Source of the DNA: Hippasteria phrygiana
Lineage: Eukaryota; Echinodermata; Asteroidea; Valvatida; Goniasteridae
DNA: 64,000 nucleotides
Direction of reading: 5' to 3'
Assembly (NCBI GenBank): GCA_037893225.1
Contig: JAZGUH010000550.1
Coordinates: 744,001-808,000, forward strand
In this document: piece by piece, positions 1 to 11,824 of the stretch
Position numbering within the stretch: position 1 is the stretch's first letter
Layout: each line of letters begins with the position of its first letter
Translations under genes and position numbers: made by a program
The notes under the pieces: model-generated
The model's database searches: none
Told to the model about the DNA's origin: nothing
Seen by the model: the letters and a program-made list of their open reading frames with translations, nothing else

Positions 1-926
1 ATAAACATTGCGAGGTTTGAATTTTCTCCACAAGTTTTAACTCTAAGAAGCCGCCGATAATTGCAACATGTAGCGCCAGATCTAAGCTATCCGTACATGT
101 CACAATTACTGTATTTGGTTGATATTTCATGCAATTATGAATGAGTAAAGCAAGTCATACCCCAGGGAATTTGACAGGCATGGAGCAATAAATAGAAGGT
201 AATATGCACACAGATGTTGGCCGGAAAGAAAATAAACATTGCGAGGTTTGAATTTTCTCCACAAGTTTTAACTCTAAGAAGCCGCCGATAATTGCAACAT
301 GTAGCGCCAGATCTAAGCTATCCATACATGTCAAAATTACTGCATTTGGTTGATATTTCATGCAATTATGAATGAGTAAAGCAAGTCCATACCCCAGGGA
401 ATTTGACATGCATGGAGCAATAAATAGACGGTAACATGTACACAGATGTTGGCCGGAAAGAAAATAAACATTGCGAGGTTTGAATTTTCTCCACAAGTTT
501 TAACTCTAAGAAGCCGCCGATAATTGCAACATGTAGCGCCAGATCTAAGCTATCCGTACATGTCAAAATTACTGTATTTGGTTGATATTTCATGCAATTA
601 TGAATGAGTAAAGCAAGTCCATACCCCAGGGAATTTGACAGGCATGGAGCAATAAATAAAAGGTAATATGCACACAGATGGTGGCCGGAAAGAAAATAAA
701 CATTGCGAGGTTTGAATTTTCTCCACAAGTGTTAACTCTAAGAAGCCGCCGATAATTGCAACATGTAGCGCCAGATCTAAGCTATCCATACATGTCAAAA
801 TTACTGTATTTGGTTGATATTTCATGCAATTATGAATGAGTAAAGCAAGTCATACCCCAGGGAATTTGACAGGCATGGAGCAATAAATAGAAGGTAATAT
901 GCACACAGATGTTGGCCGGAAAGAAA
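1..926. repeat. Four leading monomers, partial HOR
   Basis: Monomers start at 1 (231 bp), 232, 464 and 696 (231 bp). The fourth has the GTGTT, TGTATTT and GTCATACC variants, like the last monomer of the 8-monomer unit that follows, so the block runs in phase into the first full HOR copy. The first three do not form a perfect copy of the HOR tail. The monomer at 464 carries the AAAAGG and GATGGTGG variants and CCGTAC. The first monomer has a private A-to-C change at 103. The left edge is the window limit, not an array boundary. Confidence 0.9.
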
Positions 927-2781
927 ATAAACATTGCGAGGTTTGAATTTTCTCCACAAGTTTTAACTCTAAGAAGCCGCCGATAATTGCAACATGTAGC
1001 GCCAGATCTAAGCTATCCATACATGTCAAAATTACTGAATTTGGTTGATATTTCATGCAATTATGAATGAGTAAAACAAGTCCATTCCCCAGGGAATTTG
1101 ACATGCATGGAGCAATAAATAGACGGTAACATGTACACAGATGTTGGCCGGAAAGAAAATAAACATTGCGAGGTTTGAATTTTCTCCACAAGTTTTAACT
1201 CTAAGAAGCCGCCGATAATTGCAACATGTAGCGCCAGATCTAAGCTATCCATACATGTCAAAATTACTGCATTTGGTTGATATTTCATGCAATTATGAAT
1301 GAGTAAAGCAAGTCCATACCCCAGGGAATTTGACATGCATGGAGCAATAAATAGACGGTAATATGTACACAGATGTTGGCCGGAAAGAAAATAAACATTG
1401 CGAGGTTTGAATTTTCTCCACAAGTTTTAACTCTAGGAAGCCGCCGATGATTGCAACATGTAGCGCCAGATCTAAGCTATCCATACATGTCAAAATTACT
1501 GCATTTGGTTGATATTTCATGCAATTATGAATGAGTAAAGCAAGTCCATACCCCAGGGAATTTGACAGGCATGGAGCAATAAATAAAAGGTAATATGCAC
1601 ACAGATGGTGGCCGGAAAGAAAATAAACATTGCGAGGTTTGAATTTTCTCCACAAGTGTTAACTCTAAGAAGCCGCCGATAATTGCAACATGTAGCGCCA
1701 GATCTAAGCTATCCATACATGTCAAAATTACTGTATTTGGTTGATATTTCATGCAATTATGAATGAGTAAAGCAAGTCATACCCCAGGGAATTTGACAGG
1801 CATGGAGCAATAAATAGAAGGTAATATGCACACAGATGTTGGCCGGAAAGAAAATAAACATTGCGAGGTTTGAATTTTCTCCACAAGTTTTAACTCTAAG
1901 AAGCCGCCGATAATTGCAACATGTAGCGCCAGATCTAAGCTTTCCATACATGTCAAAAATACTGCATTTGGTTGATATTTCATGCAATTATGAATGAGTA
2001 AATCATGTCCATACCCCAGGGAATTTGAGAATGCATGGAGCAATAAATAGACGGTAACATGTACACAGATGTTGGCCGGAAAGAAAATAAACATTGCGAG
2101 GTTTGAATTTTCTCCACAAGTTTTAACTCTAGGAAGCCGCCGATGATTGCAACATGTAGCGCCAGATCTAAGCTATCCATACATGTCAAAAATACTGCAT
2201 TTGGTTGATATTTCATGCAATTATGAATGAATAAAGCAAGTCCATACCCCAGGGAATTTGACATGCATGGAGCAATAAATAGACGGTAATATGTACACAG
2301 ATGTTGGCCGGAAAGAAAATAAACATTGCGAGGTTTGAATTTTCTCCACAAGTTTTAACTCTGGGAAGCCGCCGATGATTGCAACATGTAGCGCCAGATC
2401 TAAGCTATACATACATGTCAAAATTACTGTATTTGGTTGATATTTCATGCAATTATGAATGAGTAAAGCAAGTCCATACCCCAGGGAATTTGACAGGCAT
2501 GGAGCAATAAATAGACGGTAACATGTACACAGATGTTGGCCGGAAAGAAAATAAACATTGCGAGGTTTGTATTTTCTCCACAAGTGTTAACTCTAAGAAG
2601 CCGCCGATAATTGCAACATGTAGCGCCAGATCTAAGCTATCCATACATGTCAAAATTACTGTATTTGGTTGATATTTCATGCAATTATGAATGAGTAAAG
2701 CAAGTCATACCCCAGGGAATTTGACAGGCATGGAGCAATAAATAGAAGGTAATATGCACACAGATGTTGGCCGGAAAGAAA
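927..2781. repeat. 8-monomer HOR, copy 1 (1855 bp)
   Basis: Eight monomers start at 927, 1159, 1391, 1623, 1854, 2087, 2319 and 2551 (lengths 232, 232, 232, 231, 233, 232, 232, 231). Each has its own signature. First: TGAATTT with GTAAAACAAGTCCATTCC. Third: CTCTAGGAAG with AAAAGG and GATGGTGG. Fifth: AAGCTTTCC with GTAAATCATG and GAGAATGC. Sixth: AAATACT with GAATAAAGC. Seventh: CTCTGGGAAG with ATACATAC. Eighth: GTTTGTATTTT. The fifth monomer creates a HindIII site (AAGCTT) at 1937 that recurs once per HOR copy. This copy has TCTAGG where copies 2 and 3 have TCTAGA. Confidence 0.95.
1159..1390. repeat. Reference monomer (232 bp) and its position map
   Basis: A typical monomer used here for numbering. 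Landmarks: ATAAACATTGCG 1-12; TTTTCTCCACAAG 22-34; GCCGCCGAT 50-58; ACATGT 66-71 and again 95-100; AGCGCC 72-77; the BglII palindrome AGATCT 78-83; TTTCATGCAATTATGAATG 125-143; CCCCAGGGAA 161-170; ATGGAGCAATAAATA 181-195; CCGG 222-225. Main variable sites: 29 (C/T), 34-38 (GTTTT, GTGTT, GTTTG or AATTT), 45-46 (AA, AG or GG), 59 (A/G), 80 (A/G), 91 and 93 (CC, AC or CG context), 106 (T/A), 112 (A/C/T), 150, 154-155, 160-161, 178 (G/T), 196-198, 204, 208, 218 and 221. These combine into recurrent monomer types that define the higher-order units. Two small inverted repeats lie inside: TTCAT/ATGAA around a 6-base loop (126-141) and TCCAT/ATGGA (155-159 with 181-185). Confidence 0.95.
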
Positions 2782-4636
2782 ATAAACATTGCGAGGTTTG
2801 AATTTTCTCCACAAGTTTTAACTCTAAGAAGCCGCCGATAATTGCAACATGTAGCGCCAGATCTAAGCTATCCATACATGTCAAAATTACTGAATTTGGT
2901 TGATATTTCATGCAATTATGAATGAGTAAAACAAGTCCATTCCCCAGGGAATTTGACATGCATGGAGCAATAAATAGACGGTAACATGTACACAGATGTT
3001 GGCCGGAAAGAAAATAAACATTGCGAGGTTTGAATTTTCTCCACAAGTTTTAACTCTAAGAAGCCGCCGATAATTGCAACATGTAGCGCCAGATCTAAGC
3101 TATCCATACATGTCAAAATTACTGCATTTGGTTGATATTTCATGCAATTATGAATGAGTAAAGCAAGTCCATACCCCAGGGAATTTGACATGCATGGAGC
3201 AATAAATAGACGGTAATATGTACACAGATGTTGGCCGGAAAGAAAATAAACATTGCGAGGTTTGAATTTTCTCCACAAGTTTTAACTCTAGAAAGCCGCC
3301 GATGATTGCAACATGTAGCGCCAGATCTAAGCTATCCATACATGTCAAAATTACTGCATTTGGTTGATATTTCATGCAATTATGAATGAGTAAAGCAAGT
3401 CCATACCCCAGGGAATTTGACAGGCATGGAGCAATAAATAAAAGGTAATATGCACACAGATGGTGGCCGGAAAGAAAATAAACATTGCGAGGTTTGAATT
3501 TTCTCCACAAGTGTTAACTCTAAGAAGCCGCCGATAATTGCAACATGTAGCGCCAGATCTAAGCTATCCATACATGTCAAAATTACTGTATTTGGTTGAT
3601 ATTTCATGCAATTATGAATGAGTAAAGCAAGTCATACCCCAGGGAATTTGACAGGCATGGAGCAATAAATAGAAGGTAATATGCACACAGATGTTGGCCG
3701 GAAAGAAAATAAACATTGCGAGGTTTGAATTTTCTCCACAAGTTTTAACTCTAAGAAGCCGCCGATAATTGCAACATGTAGCGCCAGATCTAAGCTTTCC
3801 ATACATGTCAAAAATACTGCATTTGGTTGATATTTCATGCAATTATGAATGAGTAAATCATGTCCATACCCCAGGGAATTTGAGAATGCATGGAGCAATA
3901 AATAGACGGTAACATGTACACAGATGTTGGCCGGAAAGAAAATAAACATTGCGAGGTTTGAATTTTCTCCACAAGTTTTAACTCTAGGAAGCCGCCGATG
4001 ATTGCAACATGTAGCGCCAGATCTAAGCTATCCATACATGTCAAAAATACTGCATTTGGTTGATATTTCATGCAATTATGAATGAATAAAGCAAGTCCAT
4101 ACCCCAGGGAATTTGACATGCATGGAGCAATAAATAGACGGTAATATGTACACAGATGTTGGCCGGAAAGAAAATAAACATTGCGAGGTTTGAATTTTCT
4201 CCACAAGTTTTAACTCTGGGAAGCCGCCGATGATTGCAACATGTAGCGCCAGATCTAAGCTATACATACATGTCAAAATTACTGTATTTGGTTGATATTT
4301 CATGCAATTATGAATGAGTAAAGCAAGTCCATACCCCAGGGAATTTGACAGGCATGGAGCAATAAATAGACGGTAACATGTACACAGATGTTGGCCGGAA
4401 AGAAAATAAACATTGCGAGGTTTGTATTTTCTCCACAAGTGTTAACTCTAAGAAGCCGCCGATAATTGCAACATGTAGCGCCAGATCTAAGCTATCCATA
4501 CATGTCAAAATTACTGTATTTGGTTGATATTTCATGCAATTATGAATGAGTAAAGCAAGTCATACCCCAGGGAATTTGACAGGCATGGAGCAATAAATAG
4601 AAGGTAATATGCACACAGATGTTGGCCGGAAAGAAA
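2782..4636. repeat. 8-monomer HOR, copy 2 (1855 bp)
   Basis: Same eight monomer types in the same order and the same lengths as the unit at 927-2781. The only difference noticed by eye is the G-to-A change in the third monomer that makes an XbaI site, TCTAGA, at 3287-3292. The HOR-specific HindIII site is at 3792, exactly 1855 bp after the previous one. Near-identity over 1855 bp indicates a recent amplification. Confidence 0.95.
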
Positions 4637-6027
4637 ATAAACATTGCGAGGTTTGAATTTTCTCCACAAGTTTTAACTCTAAGAAGCCGCCGATAATTGC
4701 AACATGTAGCGCCAGATCTAAGCTATCCATACATGTCAAAATTACTGAATTTGGTTGATATTTCATGCAATTATGAATGAGTAAAACAAGTCCATTCCCC
4801 AGGGAATTTGACATGCATGGAGCAATAAATAGACGGTAACATGTACACAGATGTTGGCCGGAAAGAAAATAAACATTGCGAGGTTTGAATTTTCTCCACA
4901 AGTTTTAACTCTAAGAAGCCGCCGATAATTGCAACATGTAGCGCCAGATCTAAGCTATCCATACATGTCAAAATTACTGCATTTGGTTGATATTTCATGC
5001 AATTATGAATGAGTAAAGCAAGTCCATACCCCAGGGAATTTGACATGCATGGAGCAATAAATAGACGGTAATATGTACACAGATGTTGGCCGGAAAGAAA
5101 ATAAACATTGCGAGGTTTGAATTTTCTCCACAAGTTTTAACTCTAGAAAGCCGCCGATGATTGCAACATGTAGCGCCAGATCTAAGCTATCCATACATGT
5201 CAAAATTACTGCATTTGGTTGATATTTCATGCAATTATGAATGAGTAAAGCAAGTCCATACCCCAGGGAATTTGACAGGCATGGAGCAATAAATAAAAGG
5301 TAATATGCACACAGATGGTGGCCGGAAAGAAAATAAACATTGCGAGGTTTGAATTTTCTCCACAAGTGTTAACTCTAAGAAGCCGCCGATAATTGCAACA
5401 TGTAGCGCCAGATCTAAGCTATCCATACATGTCAAAATTACTGTATTTGGTTGATATTTCATGCAATTATGAATGAGTAAAGCAAGTCATACCCCAGGGA
5501 ATTTGACAGGCATGGAGCAATAAATAGAAGGTAATATGCACACAGATGTTGGCCGGAAAGAAAATAAACATTGCGAGGTTTGAATTTTCTCCACAAGTTT
5601 TAACTCTAAGAAGCCGCCGATAATTGCAACATGTAGCGCCAGATCTAAGCTTTCCATACATGTCAAAAATACTGCATTTGGTTGATATTTCATGCAATTA
5701 TGAATGAGTAAATCATGTCCATACCCCAGGGAATTTGAGAATGCATGGAGCAATAAATAGACGGTAACATGTACACAGATGTTGGCCGGAAAGAAAATAA
5801 ACATTGCGAGGTTTGAATTTTCTCCACAAGTGTTAACTCTAAGAAGCCGCCGATAATTGCAACATGTAGCGCCAGATCTAAGCTATCCATACATGTCAAA
5901 ATTACTGTATTTGGTTGATATTTCATGCAATTATGAATGAGTAAAGCAAGTCATACCCCAGGGAATTTGACAGGCATGGAGCAATAAATAGAAGGTAATA
6001 TGCACACAGATGTTGGCCGGAAAGAAA
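4637..6027. repeat. 8-monomer HOR, copy 3, contracted to six monomers (1391 bp)
   Basis: Monomers start at 4637, 4869, 5101, 5333, 5564 and 5797. The first five match HOR monomers 1-5, including HindIII at 5647 and the XbaI variant at 5142-5147 shared only with copy 2. The sixth is a hybrid: GTTTGAATTTT at its left, as in HOR monomer 6, then GTGTT, TGTATTT and GTCATACC, as in HOR monomer 8. So 464 bp (two monomers) were removed with a junction between 5816 and 5832. This is the signature of unequal exchange between misaligned monomers in register. Confidence 0.93.
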
Positions 6028-7882
6028 ATAAACATTGCGAGGTTTGAATTTTCTCCACAAGTTTTAACTCTAAGAAGCCGCCGATAATTGCAACATGTAG
6101 CGCCAGATCTAAGCTATCCATACATGTCAAAATTACTGAATTTGGTTGATATTTCATGCAATTATGAATGAGTAAAACAAGTCCATTCCCCAGGGAATTT
6201 GACATGCATGGAGCAATAAATAGACGGTAACATGTACACAGATGTTGGCCGGAAAGAAAATAAACATTGCGAGGTTTGAATTTTCTCCACAAGTTTTAAC
6301 TCTAAGAAGCCGCCGATAATTGCAACATGTAGCGCCAGATCTAAGCTATCCATACATGTCAAAATTACTGCATTTGGTTGATATTTCATGCAATTATGAA
6401 TGAGTAAAGCAAGTCCATACCCCAGGGAATTTGACATGCATGGAGCAATAAATAGACGGTAATATGTACACAGATGTTGGCCGGAAAGAAAATAAACATT
6501 GCGAGGTTTGAATTTTCTCCACAAGTTTTAACTCTAGGAAGCCGCCGATGATTGCAACATGTAGCGCCAGATCTAAGCTATCCATACATGTCAAAATTAC
6601 TGCATTTGGTTGATATTTCATGCAATTATGAATGAGTAAAGCAAGTCCATACCCCAGGGAATTTGACAGGCATGGAGCAATAAATAAAAGGTAATATGCA
6701 CACAGATGGTGGCCGGAAAGAAAATAAACATTGCGAGGTTTGAATTTTCTCCACAAGTGTTAACTCTAAGAAGCCGCCGATAATTGCAACATGTAGCGCC
6801 AGATCTAAGCTATCCATACATGTCAAAATTACTGTATTTGGTTGATATTTCATGCAATTATGAATGAGTAAAGCAAGTCATACCCCAGGGAATTTGACAG
6901 GCATGGAGCAATAAATAGAAGGTAATATGCACACAGATGTTGGCCGGAAAGAAAATAAACATTGCGAGGTTTGAATTTTCTCCACAAGTTTTAACTCTAA
7001 GAAGCCGCCGATAATTGCAACATGTAGCGCCAGATCTAAGCTTTCCATACATGTCAAAAATACTGCATTTGGTTGATATTTCATGCAATTATGAATGAGT
7101 AAATCATGTCCATACCCCAGGGAATTTGAGAATGCATGGAGCAATAAATAGACGGTAACATGTACACAGATGTTGGCCGGAAAGAAAATAAACATTGCGA
7201 GGTTTGAATTTTCTCCACAAGTTTTAACTCTAGGAAGCCGCCGATGATTGCAACATGTAGCGCCAGATCTAAGCTATCCATACATGTCAAAAATACTGCA
7301 TTTGGTTGATATTTCATGCAATTATGAATGAATAAAGCAAGTCCATACCCCAGGGAATTTGACATGCATGGAGCAATAAATAGACGGTAATATGTACACA
7401 GATGTTGGCCGGAAAGAAAATAAACATTGCGAGGTTTGAATTTTCTCCACAAGTTTTAACTCTGGGAAGCCGCCGATGATTGCAACATGTAGCGCCAGAT
7501 CTAAGCTATACATACATGTCAAAATTACTGTATTTGGTTGATATTTCATGCAATTATGAATGAGTAAAGCAAGTCCATACCCCAGGGAATTTGACAGGCA
7601 TGGAGCAATAAATAGACGGTAACATGTACACAGATGTTGGCCGGAAAGAAAATAAACATTGCGAGGTTTGTATTTTCTCCACAAGTGTTAACTCTAAGAA
7701 GCCGCCGATAATTGCAACATGTAGCGCCAGATCTAAGCTATCCATACATGTCAAAATTACTGTATTTGGTTGATATTTCATGCAATTATGAATGAGTAAA
7801 GCAAGTCATACCCCAGGGAATTTGACAGGCATGGAGCAATAAATAGAAGGTAATATGCACACAGATGTTGGCCGGAAAGAAA
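6028..7882. repeat. 8-monomer HOR, copy 4 (1855 bp)
   Basis: Full eight-monomer unit again, HindIII site at 7038 (1391 bp after that of the shortened copy). The third monomer reads CTCTAGGAAG, so it lacks the XbaI variant of copies 2 and 3 and agrees with copies 1 and 5. Confidence 0.95.
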
Positions 7883-9737
7883 ATAAACATTGCGAGGTTT
7901 GAATTTTCTCCACAAGTTTTAACTCTAAGAAGCCGCCGATAATTGCAACATGTAGCGCCAGATCTAAGCTATCCATACATGTCAAAATTACTGAATTTGG
8001 TTGATATTTCATGCAATTATGAATGAGTAAAACAAGTCCATTCCCCAGGGAATTTGACATGCATGGAGCAATAAATAGACGGTAACATGTACACAGATGT
8101 TGGCCGGAAAGAAAATAAACATTGCGAGGTTTGAATTTTCTCCACAAGTTTTAACTCTAAGAAGCCGCCGATAATTGCAACATGTAGCGCCAGATCTAAG
8201 CTATCCATACATGTCAAAATTACTGCATTTGGTTGATATTTCATGCAATTATGAATGAGTAAAGCAAGTCCATACCCCAGGGAATTTGACATGCATGGAG
8301 CAATAAATAGACGGTAATATGTACACAGATGTTGGCCGGAAAGAAAATAAACATTGCGAGGTTTGAATTTTCTCCACAAGTTTTAACTCTAGGAAGCCGC
8401 CGATGATTGCAACATGTAGCGCCAGATCTAAGCTATCCATACATGTCAAAATTACTGCATTTGGTTGATATTTCATGCAATTATGAATGAGTAAAGCAAG
8501 TCCATACCCCAGGGAATTTGACAGGCATGGAGCAATAAATAAAAGGTAATATGCACACAGATGGTGGCCGGAAAGAAAATAAACATTGCGAGGTTTGAAT
8601 TTTCTCCACAAGTGTTAACTCTAAGAAGCCGCCGATAATTGCAACATGTAGCGCCAGATCTAAGCTATCCATACATGTCAAAATTACTGTATTTGGTTGA
8701 TATTTCATGCAATTATGAATGAGTAAAGCAAGTCATACCCCAGGGAATTTGACAGGCATGGAGCAATAAATAGAAGGTAATATGCACACAGATGTTGGCC
8801 GGAAAGAAAATAAACATTGCGAGGTTTGAATTTTCTCCACAAGTTTTAACTCTAAGAAGCCGCCGATAATTGCAACATGTAGCGCCAGATCTAAGCTTTC
8901 CATACATGTCAAAAATACTGCATTTGGTTGATATTTCATGCAATTATGAATGAGTAAATCATGTCCATACCCCAGGGAATTTGAGAATGCATGGAGCAAT
9001 AAATAGACGGTAACATGTACACAGATGTTGGCCGGAAAGAAAATAAACATTGCGAGGTTTGAATTTTCTCCACAAGTTTTAACTCTAGGAAGCCGCCGAT
9101 GATTGCAACATGTAGCGCCAGATCTAAGCTATCCATACATGTCAAAAATACTGCATTTGGTTGATATTTCATGCAATTATGAATGAATAAAGCAAGTCCA
9201 TACCCCAGGGAATTTGACATGCATGGAGCAATAAATAGACGGTAATATGTACACAGATGTTGGCCGGAAAGAAAATAAACATTGCGAGGTTTGAATTTTC
9301 TCCACAAGTTTTAACTCTGGGAAGCCGCCGATGATTGCAACATGTAGCGCCAGATCTAAGCTATACATACATGTCAAAATTACTGTATTTGGTTGATATT
9401 TCATGCAATTATGAATGAGTAAAGCAAGTCCATACCCCAGGGAATTTGACAGGCATGGAGCAATAAATAGACGGTAACATGTACACAGATGTTGGCCGGA
9501 AAGAAAATAAACATTGCGAGGTTTGTATTTTCTCCACAAGTGTTAACTCTAAGAAGCCGCCGATAATTGCAACATGTAGCGCCAGATCTAAGCTATCCAT
9601 ACATGTCAAAATTACTGTATTTGGTTGATATTTCATGCAATTATGAATGAGTAAAGCAAGTCATACCCCAGGGAATTTGACAGGCATGGAGCAATAAATA
9701 GAAGGTAATATGCACACAGATGTTGGCCGGAAAGAAA
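7883..9737. repeat. 8-monomer HOR, copy 5 (1855 bp), last complete one
   Basis: Complete unit with HindIII at 8893, 1855 bp after the previous site. It is followed not by HOR monomer 1 but directly by a monomer of type 5, so the regular 8-monomer phasing ends at 9738. Confidence 0.95.
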
Positions 9738-10434
9738 ATAAACATTGCGAGGTTTGAATTTTCTCCACAAGTTTTAACTCTAAGAAGCCGCCGATAATTG
9801 CAACATGTAGCGCCAGATCTAAGCTATCCATACATGTCAAAAATACTGCATTTGGTTGATATTTCATGCAATTATGAATGAGTAAATCATGTCCATACCC
9901 CAGGGAATTTGAGAATGCATGGAGCAATAAATAGACGGTAACATGTACACAGATGTTGGCCGGAAAGAAAATAAACATTGCGAGGTTTGAATTTTCTCCA
10001 CAAGTTTTAACTCTAGGAAGCCGCCGATGATTGCAACATGTAGCGCCAGATCTAAGCTATCCATACATGTCAAAAATACTGCATTTGGTTGATATTTCAT
10101 GCAATTATGAATGAATAAAGCAAGTCCATACCCCAGGGAATTTGACATGCATGGAGCAATAAATAGACGGTAATATGTACACAGATGTTGGCCGGAAAGA
10201 AAATAAACATTGCGAGGTTTGAATTTTCTCCACAAGTTTTAACTCTGGGAAGCCGCCGATGATTGCAACATGTAGCGCCAGATCTAAGCTATACATACAT
10301 GTCAAAATTACTGTATTTGGTTGATATTTCATGCAATTATGAATGAGTAAAGCAAGTCCATACCCCAGGGAATTTGACAGGCATGGAGCAATAAATAGAC
10401 GGTAACATGTACACAGATGTTGGCCGGAAAGAAA
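9738..10434. repeat. Transition block: three monomers of HOR types 5, 6 and 7
   Basis: Monomers at 9738 (233 bp), 9971 and 10203 correspond to types 5, 6 and 7 of the 8-monomer unit. The type 5 monomer here reads AAGCTATCC, so the HindIII site present in all five preceding copies is absent. HOR monomer 8 followed directly by type 5 means four monomers (types 1-4) were skipped at the boundary, or that this represents the ancestral order. Confidence 0.88.
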
Positions 10435-11824
10435 ATAAACATTGCGAGGTTTGAATTTTCTCCACAAGTTTTAACTCTAAGAAGCCGCCGATAATTGCAA
10501 CATGTAGCGCCAGATCTAAGCTATCCGTACATGTCAAAATTACTGAATTTGGTAGATATTTCATGCAATTATGAATGAGTAAAGCAAGTCATACCCCAGG
10601 GAATTTGACATGCATGGAGCAATAAATAGAAGGTAATATGCACACAGATGTTGGCCGGAAAGAAAATAAACATTGCGAGGTTTGAATTTTCTCCACAAGT
10701 TTTAACTCTGGGAAGCCGCCGATGATTGCAACATGTAGCGCCAGATCTAAGCTATACATACATGTCAAAATTACTGCATTTGGTTGATATTTCATGCAAT
10801 TATGAATGAGTAAAGCAAGTCCATACCCCAGGGAATTTGACATGCATGGAGCAATAAATAGACGGTAACATGTACACAGATGTTGGCCGGAAAGAAAATA
10901 AACATTGCGAGGTTTGAATTTTCTCCACAAGTTTTAACTCTAAGAAGCCGCCGATAATTGCAACATGTAGCGCCAGATCTAAGCTATCCATACATGTCAA
11001 AATTACTGAATTTGGTTGATATTTCATGCAATTATGAATGAGTAAAGCAAGTCATACCACAGGGAATTTGACAGGCATGGAGCAATAAATAGAAGGTAAT
11101 ATGCACACAGATGTTGGCCGGAAAGAAAATAAACATTGCGAGGTTTGAATTTTCTCCACAAGTGTTAACTCTAAGAAGCCGCCGATAATTGCAACATGTA
11201 GCGCCAGATCTAAGCTATCCATACATGTCAAAATTACTGTATTTGGTTGATATTTCATGCAATTATGAATGAGTAAAGCAAGTCATACCCCAGGGAATTT
11301 GACAGGCATGGAGCAATAAATAGAAGGTAATATGCACACAGATGTTGGCCGGAAAGAAAATAAACATTGCGAGGTTTGAATTTTCTCCACAAGTTTTAAC
11401 TCTAAGAAGCCGCCGATAATTGCAACATGTAGCGCCAGATCTAAGCTATCCATACATGTCAAAAATACTGCATTTGGTTGATATTTCATGCAATTATGAA
11501 TGAGTAAATCATGTCCATACCCCAGGGAATTTGAGAATGCATGGAGCAATAAATAGACGGTAACATGTACACAGATGTTGGCCGGAAAGAAAATAAACAT
11601 TGCGAGGTTTGAATTTTCTCCACAAGTTTTAACTCTAGGAAGCCGCCGATGATTGCAACATGTAGCGCCAGATCTAAGCTATCCATACATGTCAAAATTA
11701 CTGTATTTGGTTGATATTTCATGCAATTATGAATGAGTAAAGCAAGTCCATACCCCAGGGAATTTGACAGGCATGGAGCAATAAATAGACGGTAACATGT
11801 ACACAGATGTTGGCCGGAAAGAAA
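10435..11824. repeat. 6-monomer unit (1390 bp), copy A
   Basis: Monomers start at 10435 (231), 10666, 10898 (231), 11129 (231), 11360 (233) and 11593. The first has the diagnostic GGTAGATATT (10551) in place of GGTTGATATT. The third has ACCACAGGG in place of ACCCCAGGG. The same GGTAGATATT variant recurs at 11941, 14026 and 17966, giving offsets of 1390, 2085 and 3940 bp, which reveals three sizes of later unit. Confidence 0.9.

Noticed and set aside
1159..1390. Transcription-factor-like words (ATGCAATT octamer-like, GGCCGGAA ETS-like, ACATGT palindromes)
   Set aside because: Short words of low information content in an AT-rich repeat; no promoter context supports them.
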